Shown: positions 8,943 to 16,222 of the stretch, in pieces
How the letters are laid out: every line of letters starts with the position of its first letter
Numbering within the stretch: the first letter of the stretch is position 1
DNA from: an uncultured Alphaproteobacteria bacterium
GTDB lineage: Bacteria > Pseudomonadota > Alphaproteobacteria > HIMB59
DNA: 55,721 nucleotides
Assembly (NCBI GenBank): GCA_902617465.1
Contig: CACMWO010000002.1
Coordinates: forward strand, 1-55,721
Reading direction: 5' to 3'
Position numbers and translations under genes: made by a program
The notes under the pieces: generated by a model
Told to the model about the DNA's origin: nothing
Databases searched by the model: none
What the model saw: the letters and a program-made list of their open reading frames with translations, nothing else

Positions 8943-9952
8943 TGTCTAAAGTAGAACTACAAAATATTACAAAAATATATGATAAAACTATTAAGGCTTT
9001 AGAAGATATTAGTTTTACAGTAAACGATGGAGAGTTTTTTGTATTATTGGGGCCAACCGGTGCAGGTAAAACAACAACATTAAGATCAATAGCAGGTTTA
9101 GAAAAAATTGATAAAGGAAAGATCCTTTTTGATGATGAGGATTTCTCACAAGCACAACCTGCAGCAAGAGACACAGCATTTGTATTTCAACAATACTCTT
9201 TATACCCTCATTATAAGGTTTACGACAATTTAGCTTTTCCTCTTCGATCCCCTCTTAGAAAAATCCCAGAAGATAAGATTAGAGAAAAAGTCACAAAAAT
9301 AGCGGAAATGTTGAAGATTTCTGCTAAATTAGACAACAAAGCCACTGAATTATCCGGGGGAGAAATGCAAAGAGTTGCGATAGGTCGTGCTCTAGTCAGA
9401 GACCCAAGTATATATTTAATGGACGAACCCCTTTCATCTCTTGATGCAAAATTAAGGGAAAGTTTGAGAGTCGAACTGAAAAAAATCCAATTAAATTTAG
9501 GCTCCACAATTCTCTATGTCACACATGATCAAGCTGAAGCCACAACTATGGCAGATCGCATCGGAGTATTAGAAAATGGTAAAATCGCCCAGATTGATAA
9601 GCCAGAAGATATATACAATAATCCAAAATCTATTTATGTAGCAAATAGATTAGGCTCACCAAAAATTAATATTCTCAACAGAACTACTTTAAATGCTTCA
9701 TCACCAGATAAAGCAAGTCAACTTGGTTTAAGACCTGAGCACATTAAGATAGGAGAAGGTGAACTTTCAGGCTCAATTAAAACTGTTGAGTCTCTCGGTG
9801 CAGAAACTGTTGTAGAGTTAGATTTTAATGGAACAGAAATTTTATCCTTATATCAAGGAGCATTCCAAGGACAAAAAGGGGACAAAGTAAATTTCGCGAT
9901 AGATCAAAATAAAATTTTGTTTTTTGACGAAAAAGGAATTAGCGTGCAATGA
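8942..9952 (+). CDS. CUT1 ABC transporter ATPase 2
   Basis: A 336-residue ATPase paralogous to its upstream neighbour. Walker A is GPTGAGKTT, the Q-loop is FVFQQYSLYPHY, the signature is a canonical-type LSGGEMQR, Walker B is YLMDEPLSSLD and the H-loop is YVTHDQAEA. A C-terminal TOBE segment includes QLGLRPEHIKI. Its stop overlaps dhaL by 4 bp (ATGA), tying import to dihydroxyacetone kinase expression. Two dedicated ATPases in one CUT1 operon are unusual relative to maltose-type systems (one MalK) but match glycerol/polyol importers of Alphaproteobacteria as I recall them. Confidence 0.92.
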   Translation: MSKVELQNITKIYDKTIKALEDISFTVNDGEFFVLLGPTGAGKTTTLRSIAGLEKIDKGKILFDDEDFSQAQPAARDTAFVFQQYSLYPHYKVYDNLAFPLRSPLRKIPEDKIREKVTKIAEMLKISAKLDNKATELSGGEMQRVAIGRALVRDPSIYLMDEPLSSLDAKLRESLRVELKKIQLNLGSTILYVTHDQAEATTMADRIGVLENGKIAQIDKPEDIYNNPKSIYVANRLGSPKINILNRTTLNASSPDKASQLGLRPEHIKIGEGELSGSIKTVESLGAETVVELDFNGTEILSLYQGAFQGQKGDKVNFAIDQNKILFFDEKGISVQ

Positions 9953-10578
9953 GTGTTAATTTTTTAATCCATAGAGCAAAAGAAATTCAAGCTGTAATTG
10001 ATGCAAATGCAAGTGAAATAGAAAAATTGGACCAAGAAATAGGAGATGGGGATCATATTTTTAATGTCCAAAGAGGGATCAAGCTTGTTATAGAATTAGA
10101 AGCTGTAATTAAAGATTTGCCAATATCTAAAGCTCTAAATCAAATAGCAATGAAAGTTCTTTCTGGTATTGGTGGCTCATCAGGAGCCCTGTTTGGCACA
10201 TTGTTTATGACTATGGCCAAAGGTAAGGATATAGATAATGGTGTTGATTATAAAAAGGCAATCGAAATTTTTGCAGATGGCGTTGAAGCTGTAAAACAAA
10301 GAGGTAAAGCAGATGTAGGTGAAAAAACAATGATGGATGTTCTCATACCTGTATCTAACTGCCTTAAAAAAGGTGTCGAGGATAACAAAGATGTTAAAGA
10401 GATACTTCAAGAAGCTATAGAAGTGGCGGAAAAAGGGATGTTTTCAACAAAAGATCTTTTAGCTACAAAAGGGAGAGCTTCTTTTTTAGGAGAGCGAGCG
10501 AAAGGTCATATCGATCCTGGAGCCAGGTCTTCACAATTAATGATAAAAACTGTCTGTGAGTCAGTGTTAAATAGTTAG
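9949..10578 (+). CDS. dhaL: Dihydroxyacetone kinase, nucleotide-binding L subunit
   Basis: A 209-residue DhaL-type subunit, the all-helical barrel that binds the nucleotide through Mg-coordinating aspartates. These are visible as LDQEIGDGDH (Asp28, Asp33, Asp35). SGIGGSSGALFGT, DVGEKTMMDVL and the C-terminal GERAKGHIDPGARSS are the other family signatures. It overlaps ATPase 2 by 4 bp and is followed by dhaK with an AGGAGG ribosome site. The order L-K is reversed relative to E. coli dhaKLM. No DhaM phosphocarrier gene is present, so phosphoryl donor is either ATP directly or a PTS encoded elsewhere. Confidence 0.93.
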   Translation: MSVNFLIHRAKEIQAVIDANASEIEKLDQEIGDGDHIFNVQRGIKLVIELEAVIKDLPISKALNQIAMKVLSGIGGSSGALFGTLFMTMAKGKDIDNGVDYKKAIEIFADGVEAVKQRGKADVGEKTMMDVLIPVSNCLKKGVEDNKDVKEILQEAIEVAEKGMFSTKDLLATKGRASFLGERAKGHIDPGARSSQLMIKTVCESVLNS

Positions 10579-10587
10579 GAGGATACT

Positions 10588-11580
10588 ATGAAAAAATTTA
10601 TGAATTCAGCGGATGATTTTCTAAAGGAGAGTCTGAAAGGTTTTGGTGCTGCGCATCAAGATATTGTTAATTGCCACTACGACCCCAATTTCATCACCAG
10701 AGCCACTCCCACAAAAGAGGGAAAAGTAGCTCTGATCAGTGGAGGGGGGAGTGGACACGAACCAATGCATGGTGGCTTAGTCGGCTACGGTATGCTGGAT
10801 GCAGCCTGCCCTGGATTTGTTTTTTCATCTCCTACACCAGATCAAATGTTAGCTGCTGCTGAAAAAGTAGACAGTGGAGCAGGAGTTTTATTTATCGTTA
10901 AAAACTATTCTGGAGATGTAATGAATTTCCAAATGGCAGCTGAGATGATGCAAGGTCCAAATGAGTCTGTATTGACAAATGATGATGTTGCTGTGGAGGA
11001 CTCTTCATTTACAACTGGTAGAAGAGGTGTTGCTGCTACTGTTGTTGTTGAAAAAATAGTTGGTTCTTTAGCTGAGCACGGAGGTAGCTTACAAGAATGT
11101 AAAGCCTTAGGAGATAAGGTAAATAAAAATTCAGGTTCTATGGGAGTTGCATTTTCAAGTTGCACTGTCCCGGCTGCAGGAAAACCAAATTTTGATATAG
11201 GTGATGATGAAATGGAATTCGGTGTTGGAATTCATGGTGAACCTGGAAGAAGAAGAGATAAAATGAAATCTGCACAAGAGATTACAAACGAGTTATTAGA
11301 GGCAATTAATGAGGATTTAAAGCCTGAGACAAACGAAGAAATTCTTTTATTCGTCAATGGTATGGGAGGTACTCCTTTAACAGAGCTATACCTAATTTAT
11401 GACAATGCTAAAAATATGTTAGACAAAAAAAATATAAAGATATCTAGGTCTCTTGTTGGAAATTATTGCACTTCTCTTGAAATGCAGGGCGCTTCAATTA
11501 CTCTTACAAAGCTTGACGAAGAGCTTTTAAAGCATTGGGACTCATCTGTTCACACAGCAGCTATGAGATGGGGTGTCTAA
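10588..11580 (+). CDS. dhaK: Dihydroxyacetone kinase, substrate-binding K subunit
   Basis: A 330-residue DhaK subunit. The covalent substrate-binding His is His216 in GVGIHGEPG; supporting active-site residues are His57 in GGGSGHEP and Asp110 in KNYSGDVMNF. Length and motifs match family norms, so the enzyme appears intact. It phosphorylates dihydroxyacetone or a related small ketose (C3-C4 ketoses are known for related DhaK-type kinases) to feed glycolysis. TTAGGAGG lies just before the ATG. It is the last gene of the importer operon, followed immediately by a strong terminator. Confidence 0.95.
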   Translation: MKKFMNSADDFLKESLKGFGAAHQDIVNCHYDPNFITRATPTKEGKVALISGGGSGHEPMHGGLVGYGMLDAACPGFVFSSPTPDQMLAAAEKVDSGAGVLFIVKNYSGDVMNFQMAAEMMQGPNESVLTNDDVAVEDSSFTTGRRGVAATVVVEKIVGSLAEHGGSLQECKALGDKVNKNSGSMGVAFSSCTVPAAGKPNFDIGDDEMEFGVGIHGEPGRRRDKMKSAQEITNELLEAINEDLKPETNEEILLFVNGMGGTPLTELYLIYDNAKNMLDKKNIKISRSLVGNYCTSLEMQGASITLTKLDEELLKHWDSSVHTAAMRWGV

Positions 11581-11587
11581 AAATCAT

Positions 11588-11615
11588 AAAGCCTTTAGAC
11601 TGATCTAAAGGCTTT
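11588..11615 (+). terminator. Rho-independent terminator after dhaK
   Basis: A perfect 12-bp stem, AAAGCCTTTAGA with TCTAAAGGCTTT, closes a CTGA loop 7 bp after the dhaK stop. It is followed by a T-rich stretch (TTATATTTG). It closes the transporter-kinase operon and may also serve the convergent gene, since the stem is symmetrical. Confidence 0.85.
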
Positions 11616-11640
11616 TATATTTGTCTGATTACCCTCATCA

Positions 11641-11928
11641 TTATTTATTATGATGATCTAATGTAACCTCGCCAACTATTGTCTCGACTGAGACCCTATT
11701 TTCTATATTAGTATTTAATCTTTTTTCTCGTGCTGTATCTGCTGCCTTCATAGTTTCAGCATCAGGATAAATTGTAACTGCCATTAATGTAACATCATCA
11801 ATTCTAATGCCAATTAACTGACTTGCTTGTGGGAATTCTGATGGAGCATTTTGTACGTACCCTTGTGTTTGTTCGTCAGCTGCCTCCTTTGAGTCCATTT
11901 TTACTGTTGTTACTCTTGCTATACTCAT
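11641..11928 (-). CDS. Small dimeric alpha/beta-barrel-like protein, function unknown
   Basis: A 95-residue protein not firmly recognised. It reads as alternating strands and helices: an N-terminal strand ARVTTVKM, an acidic helix, a central hydrophobic strand VTLMAVTIYP, a helix DAETMKAADTAREK and a final strand VSVETIVGEVTLDH. This resembles ferredoxin-like ABM/Dabb-type small dimers. A clear AAGGAGGG ribosome site lies before the ATG, so it is a real gene. It converges on dhaK. Two other proteins of similar size and style occur at 21.5-22.1 kb. No catalytic residues are evident. Confidence 0.6.
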   Translation of the reverse strand: MSIARVTTVKMDSKEAADEQTQGYVQNAPSEFPQASQLIGIRIDDVTLMAVTIYPDAETMKAADTAREKRLNTNIENRVSVETIVGEVTLDHHNK

Positions 11929-12071
11929 ATATTACCCTCCTTAATTGTGACCTAAATAACTTAGTTTATTAGTAAACATTACACTCAATTAACAATAAAA
12001 TTAAATATTTTATAGGCTAATTAACCTGACTATTTTGCATATCAACAGATAAAATTATCTTCGTGAGCTAA

Positions 12072-12278
12072 TTAACTATAGAAGTATATTAAGAAGCCGA
12101 AAATAAAAATAAAAATTAAAAAATAACTGATTGCTGATTTTTTAAAATAAATCTCTGATTTAAATAAAATATTAAATATTTTATAGCTAGCAAAAATTAC
12201 GAGAGCTATTACAGCAAGAGTAATAAGCCATGTTCCCAAAAAATTAATTGAAAAAAGTTTATCTAAGTTTTGTTCCAT
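12072..12278 (-). CDS. Small two-helix membrane protein, unknown
   Basis: A 68-residue hydrophobic protein with two predicted transmembrane helices (LGTWLITLAVIALVIFASY and ISYFLIFIFIFGFLIYF) separated by a short Lys-containing loop. No family was recognised. It is isolated, on the minus strand, with no strong ribosome site that I could see. It marks the beginning of the accessory stretch. Confidence 0.5.
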   Translation of the reverse strand: MEQNLDKLFSINFLGTWLITLAVIALVIFASYKIFNILFKSEIYFKKSAISYFLIFIFIFGFLIYFYS

Positions 12279-12352
12279 ATTTTTATTCTATTTTGGTGGA
12301 CCAAGTATCCAGAAATTGGAACACCTACTATCTATTATTATTATCATGGAAA

Positions 12353-12371
12353 GAGCATTTACAAAATGCTC
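12353..12371. other. Short perfect hairpin in an intergenic gap
   Basis: GAGCATTT-ACA-AAATGCTC forms an 8-bp stem with a 3-base loop in the 181-bp gap between the small membrane gene and the HTH gene. There is no T-run, so it is not a convincing terminator. Nothing else in this gap is assignable; a 61-codon reading frame across it shows no family features. Confidence 0.4.
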
Positions 12372-12459
12372 AATACATAACTATTAATCAACAAAATCAG
12401 GATATTTATGATGCAGGTATTGTTGATTATTAACACCATAGGGGTATCCAAATATAAAA

Positions 12460-12849
12460 ATGTCTAAAAACCTCAATGAAAATCAACTTCTAGCCGTTCA
12501 GTTAGTAGCACAGGGTAGGTCGGGCAAGGAGATAGCTAAAGAAATATCTGTTACTGAAGAGACAATCTCTAGATGGAAAAAACAACCAGCGTTTATTGCG
12601 CTGGTTAACGACCTATTGGGTCAGCTCAGAGACACCACGCAGCAGAAGATGAGAAATTTAGTTCTCCTTGCTTTAGAGATATTAGAGAAAGAGTTATTTG
12701 ATGAGAGTAATAAGAATAGAGTAAATATCGCCCTTAAAGTCCTCAATAACTACAAATTCAGCACCTTAATAGACCAGAAAATCGGTTCAGAGAATGCCGA
12801 TACTATTGAGCGTAAGCAGTTAGATAAAAAGTTTGCAGAGATGTTCTGA
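12460..12849 (+). CDS. HTH protein resembling phage terminase small subunit / transposase HTH
   Basis: A 129-residue protein whose first ~50 residues are a helix-turn-helix: LNENQLLAVQLVAQGRSGKE, then EISVTEETISRWKKQPAF. This pattern is typical of terminase small subunits and insertion-element HTH domains (phBC6A51-like). The C-terminal half is helical and charged and ends EMF. No large terminase, portal or transposase lies nearby. It is therefore either a phage/element remnant or a stand-alone DNA-binding regulator. It sits 18 bp upstream of the alginate-lyase-like gene. Confidence 0.6.
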   Translation: MSKNLNENQLLAVQLVAQGRSGKEIAKEISVTEETISRWKKQPAFIALVNDLLGQLRDTTQQKMRNLVLLALEILEKELFDESNKNRVNIALKVLNNYKFSTLIDQKIGSENADTIERKQLDKKFAEMF

Positions 12850-12867
12850 TTTTTTTAATATTAGAAT

Positions 12868-12951
12868 ATGAAAACCCTCTTAGCCCTATTTTTATTAATC
12901 CCTAGTTTGAGTTGGGGACTTACTTTCAAGGATGGGAAACAAGTTGATAGC
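12868..12951 (+). repeat. Signal-peptide cassette, copy 1
   Basis: The 28-codon leader encoding MKTLLALFLLIPSLSWG plus LTFKDGKQVD. Over its first 16 codons it differs from copy 2 at only about four bases. Over the following ~11 codons the differences are all synonymous. Confidence 0.75.
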
Positions 12952-14223
12952 GATCAAAATAACTTAAAAGATTACGATACAAATATTGAATGGAAGATAA
13001 ATAATCCATTTCAAGTTTTCTTACCTTTGGATCAATTACAAAGCAACATTGATTTTTATAAATCTTCTAATAGTGCATTTATTTGTAAGCATGATGAAGA
13101 TGGTTTTAATAATGATTTCGTTACTTTTAACAACAATGAATTTCGCGAGTCATTAAAGCAATCATTTAACAAAACATTTACAGATTGGGATACCATGGAT
13201 GAATTTTCAGCAGCAATGTTAGAATTTTCTCTAGCAAGTTGTAAAACAATGTTATCTGGTATTGAAAAAGATAAAAAAGAATTATTAAGTTTCATCATTG
13301 AAATCTCAAAATTAGAAAAATTTTATTCTATTACTCCTGAATGGGTAATGGATCATAGTGGACCTTTTTGGTTTGCACGACATATACCTCCTATTTTAAT
13401 GGCATGGAGTTATGTACGCGATATAGCAACTAATGAGCAACAGCTACAAATGCACAAATGGATTGATAGCTTGTACAATCAATTGATTGTTGATGATAAT
13501 TGTCTTGAGTGGAAAGCGGGATCTTGTTTTGCAAATCATGCTTATAGTGTCCGCAATGCATTGATAACAATGGCTATTATGTTAGATGATGAAAAAAAGT
13601 TTAACCATAATGTTAAAGCTTTTTTTAAAGTTTTGAAAATGAATATTCGCAAAGATGGTTTACTAGAAAATGAGCTACGTCGAGGACATTGTAGCTCTCA
13701 TTACCATATATTTACCTTTAGTGCCCTTTTTGGTGTTTTACAGAACTTACAAGCGCAGGATTACGATTACTACAACGAGGAGCTTGGCAATGGTTTTACT
13801 ATTAAAGATATTATAAATGCAACATTCAATAAATTCCTAATTTATCCAAAAAAATATTTAGCTTCAGTTAAAGATCCATATGCGATAGATACATGCCCGA
13901 CTAAAGGTCAGAAATTTGTTTATGAGTATGAGCAAATTGATTTTTTTCAAACATCATTATTTGGCTTTGTTTCTCTCTTTGAAAATAATGTAAATAATGC
14001 ACAAGAAATTGATTTTTCAAATATTCAAAAGCTTCAAATAATTTGGGATGAAAAAAAATCAGATGGAAACAAATATATCTATGAGGATTATAATGAAAAT
14101 GGAAAGGTAGATTCATTATATTATGTTACCTACGATGTGAGGAAAGATATGTATAATCATACATGGGGAAATGCCGTTTATGGAGGAAATCCTATACTTC
14201 TAAATAAAATTAATTTTGATTAA
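12868..14223 (+). CDS. Secreted PL5-like alginate lyase-fold protein
   Basis: A 451-residue exported protein. Residues 1-17 (MKTLLALFLLIPSLSWG) are a signal peptide followed by LTFKDGKQVD, a motif shared with the next gene. The middle resembles the (alpha/alpha) barrel of PL5 alginate lyases: Asn223-His224 (ANHAYS), then DGLLENELRRGH and Tyr279 in SSHYHIF. Arg272 and Tyr279 are 7 apart and His224-Tyr279 are 55 apart, matching my recollection of Asn191/His192/Arg239/Tyr246 in enzyme A1-III. The C-terminus holds an EF-hand-like DYNENGKVD. A role in cleaving alginate or a related uronate polymer is inferred. It overlaps nothing upstream and is 4 bp from the next gene's signal peptide start. Confidence 0.65.
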   Translation: MKTLLALFLLIPSLSWGLTFKDGKQVDSDQNNLKDYDTNIEWKINNPFQVFLPLDQLQSNIDFYKSSNSAFICKHDEDGFNNDFVTFNNNEFRESLKQSFNKTFTDWDTMDEFSAAMLEFSLASCKTMLSGIEKDKKELLSFIIEISKLEKFYSITPEWVMDHSGPFWFARHIPPILMAWSYVRDIATNEQQLQMHKWIDSLYNQLIVDDNCLEWKAGSCFANHAYSVRNALITMAIMLDDEKKFNHNVKAFFKVLKMNIRKDGLLENELRRGHCSSHYHIFTFSALFGVLQNLQAQDYDYYNEELGNGFTIKDIINATFNKFLIYPKKYLASVKDPYAIDTCPTKGQKFVYEYEQIDFFQTSLFGFVSLFENNVNNAQEIDFSNIQKLQIIWDEKKSDGNKYIYEDYNENGKVDSLYYVTYDVRKDMYNHTWGNAVYGGNPILLNKINFD

Positions 14224-14227
14224 ATTT

Positions 14228-14311
14228 ATGAAAACTATCTTAGCCCTATTGTTATTAATCCCTAGTTTGAGTTGGGGTTTAACATTCAAAGATGGAAAAC
14301 AGGTTGATGAA
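14228..14311 (+). repeat. Signal-peptide cassette, copy 2
   Basis: Second copy of the leader (MKTILALLLLIPSLSWG plus LTFKDGKQVD). The signal-peptide half is nearly identical in DNA to copies 1 and 3. The post-cleavage motif is shared only with copy 1. Confidence 0.75.
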
Positions 14312-15811
14312 GATAAAACATTTGAAATTATAGAAAATGAAAATTCTAATAAACCATCACAAGGAGAAATAGTTATTAAAAGAGTAAATGATAACGGTAC
14401 CCATTACTCTCCCGAATTCAAAATTAAAGGAAAATATGTCTTACCATTAAAATCTATTGTTACTAAGAATCCCCAAGGAGCTGCTGACAAACACGAATGG
14501 AGAGCAAAATTAGAGTCTTTCATGACAAATTTTTATGCTCTAGGAGATTTTAATAATGATGGTATTCAAGATTTTATCATTACTGCATTAAGACACTCTG
14601 AACAGCAAATTGATAGCGTTGACTCCGTAAACATTTATAAGTACAAAACGTCATCTAAGAGAAATTTCAAAGTATTTGCAGGTCATAAAAAAACAGGATG
14701 GGCTAATGACTATTACAGAAGTAGTGGCGAAGATATAACCCATTTGTTTGTTGAAGACCCTGAAATGGCAGGAGTAGCTGACCATCAGTTAGAGTCTCAA
14801 AGACCTTCGGTTGCCGATTTTAATGGAGATGGTATTGATGATGTATACATTAGCTCAGCAACACATACAGATAGAAAAACAGAAGGAGACGGTTTTTTTG
14901 GGGGGTACCATTCATACTATCTTTCACAATCAGACGGCACTTATAAAGAAAGTAGTCGTGAAATGATTAAAGGTTTGTTTGTTGACAAAAAAACAGGTAG
15001 ATACGTAGAGTTTTCACACAGGTCAGATATTGGAGATATTGATGGTGACGGAGATATTGATGTAGTTCATACAAGCGTTTCGTGGAAAGGTGATAATGGG
15101 TACATTATTTGTATGTACAATGATGGCAAAGGTAAATTAACCAGTAAACAATGTGGTGAGCAGTGGGGTAACAATGTTAAAATTGGTGACTTTAATGGTG
15201 ACGGTCATGCGGATTTACTTGTAGTAAGTCCAGATTATGATTGTCTTAAAGTACACAGTTTTACAGGGGTGCGTGAAACAAAACAAGCTACAAAAACTCG
15301 AAATCAAAGTATGCTAATATTTGGTAACGGTTCTGGTAAGTTCAAAAACAAGCAAGGTAAAAAGTTTATTGAATTTGGCAAACATGTGATGCATAACGGT
15401 CAGGATATCCCATTGTGTGAAATGCCAACTGCTACGGTAGCGGATGTAGATAACGACGGTGACTTAGATATTATTGGCAACACCATTGGATTTCTTTATG
15501 TTGGCGGTTACTTTCAAGTATTTTTGAATGATGGAAAGGGTAACTTTAGTTTAGGTCAACAAATTATTGGTGATACACCAAAAAAGCAATTTTCTCTTGA
15601 TAATTGGCCTACCCATGAAGCAACACATGGTAATCAAAATTATTGTTTCAATATTCATACCGTAGATTTCAATAATGATAATTTCCTAGACTTTATTTGT
15701 GATGGTGGCTTTATGCAACCCACAGATGGGTTTGTTTATGTTAATAGCGGAGACGGAACTTATACAGTTGCATCAGAGCAGTTAATAAAAAATCATGTAT
15801 CTTCATTCTAA
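14228..15811 (+). CDS. Secreted FG-GAP/VCBS-repeat calcium-binding protein
   Basis: A 527-residue exported protein: signal peptide MKTILALLLLIPSLSWG, then LTFKDGKQVDEDK. Six Asp-rich calcium loops of the FG-GAP/integrin-propeller type recur: GDFNNDGIQD (~106), ADFNGDGIDD (~196), GDIDGDGDID (~269), GDFNGDGHAD (~320), ADVDNDGDLD (~405) and VDFNNDNFLD (~478). This predicts a beta-propeller that binds carbohydrate or protein outside the membrane. I start at the ATG at 14228 because it begins the signal peptide. It directly follows the alginate-lyase-like gene, so the two may act together on a surface polysaccharide; that is inference. Confidence 0.8.
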   Translation: MKTILALLLLIPSLSWGLTFKDGKQVDEDKTFEIIENENSNKPSQGEIVIKRVNDNGTHYSPEFKIKGKYVLPLKSIVTKNPQGAADKHEWRAKLESFMTNFYALGDFNNDGIQDFIITALRHSEQQIDSVDSVNIYKYKTSSKRNFKVFAGHKKTGWANDYYRSSGEDITHLFVEDPEMAGVADHQLESQRPSVADFNGDGIDDVYISSATHTDRKTEGDGFFGGYHSYYLSQSDGTYKESSREMIKGLFVDKKTGRYVEFSHRSDIGDIDGDGDIDVVHTSVSWKGDNGYIICMYNDGKGKLTSKQCGEQWGNNVKIGDFNGDGHADLLVVSPDYDCLKVHSFTGVRETKQATKTRNQSMLIFGNGSGKFKNKQGKKFIEFGKHVMHNGQDIPLCEMPTATVADVDNDGDLDIIGNTIGFLYVGGYFQVFLNDGKGNFSLGQQIIGDTPKKQFSLDNWPTHEATHGNQNYCFNIHTVDFNNDNFLDFICDGGFMQPTDGFVYVNSGDGTYTVASEQLIKNHVSSF

Positions 15812-15826
15812 AAAAAATAAATATTA

Positions 15827-15877
15827 ATGAAAACTATCTTAGCTCTATTGTTTTTAATACCTAGTTTGAGTTGGGGA
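15827..15877 (+). repeat. Signal-peptide cassette, copy 3
   Basis: Third leader copy, identical to copy 2 over most of the 17-codon signal peptide (about three base differences) but lacking the LTFKDGKQVD continuation. Confidence 0.75.
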
Positions 15878-15959
15878 GATAATGACGAAAAAATTACAAC
15901 ACCCAAATTATCTATACCTTTCAACGATTACAGAGAAAATTCTGATAATAAAAGTAATA
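15827..15959 (+). pseudogene. Truncated third secreted-protein gene (signal peptide only)
   Basis: An ATG at 15827 starts a third copy of the same leader (MKTILALLFLIPSLSWG), then about 27 unrelated residues (DNDEKITTPKLSIPF...). The frame then runs straight into the antisense strand of tRNA-Ala and stops inside it at 16009. The last residues are therefore a translation of tRNA antisense, not real protein. I interpret it as a gene cut off at the tRNA 3' boundary, or a leader left without its cargo. It could still express a ~60-residue secreted peptide. Confidence 0.55.
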
Positions 15960-16035
15960 TGGTGGAGCCAAGGGGGATCGAACCCCTGACCTCTACGCTG
16001 CCAGCGTAGCGCTCTCCCAGCTGAGCTATGGCCCC
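15960..16035 (-). tRNA. tRNA-Ala (anticodon GGC)
   Basis: A complete 76-nt tRNA on the minus strand. The 5' acceptor strand GGGGCCA pairs with TGGCTCC (one G-U). The D-arm contains AGCTCAGCTGGGAGAGC, the anticodon stem CTACG/CGTAG closes loop CTGGCAG with anticodon GGC, and the T-arm is AGGGGTTCGATCCCC. The discriminator A and an encoded CCA end at 15960. Its 5' half (positions 1-38) is duplicated exactly at 21015-21052, marking it as an integration site. Confidence 0.97.
15998..16035. repeat. att-like direct repeat, left copy (inside tRNA-Ala)
   Basis: Thirty-eight bases from the anticodon loop to the 5' end of tRNA-Ala, beginning CTGCCAGCGT and ending ATGGCCCC, identical to the right copy. 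Similarity stops abruptly on both sides. Confidence 0.8.
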
Positions 16036-16132
16036 GACAGTTCGTTCACGCTTAATTCCTATGTTTTCCAAGCGTTATCAGACTTGATTCTAGTATGCGC
16101 TGAATCCACAATCAATAGAAAAATAAATTTTT

Positions 16133-16151
16133 GTGATAACATTGTGATAAC
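16133..16151 (+). repeat. GTGATAAC tandem repeat cluster, left
   Basis: Two direct copies of GTGATAAC (16133-16140 and 16144-16151) with an 11-bp period, each followed by ATT. They lie 98 bp inside the tRNA boundary and about 72 bp before the HNH-HIT start codon. They could be arm-type recombination sites or an operator for the gene. Confidence 0.65.
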
Positions 16152-16222
16152 ATTTTTTGTACACACAATTGCTAAAAATTAGTTTCAAATCCTTTATACT
16201 TATTTGATATTTAAACTTACTA

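Noticed and set aside
12353-12371. Terminator for an upstream gene
   Set aside because: The stem is short with no T-run and no gene on either strand ends before it.
12248-12433. 61-codon plus-strand frame across the gap before the HTH gene
   Set aside because: It overlaps the minus-strand small membrane gene, shows no family features and includes a hairpin; more likely noncoding.
15960-16009. Protein tail VEPRGIEPLTSTLPA of the third leader frame
   Set aside because: It is a translation of the antisense strand of tRNA-Ala, a well-known spurious peptide.
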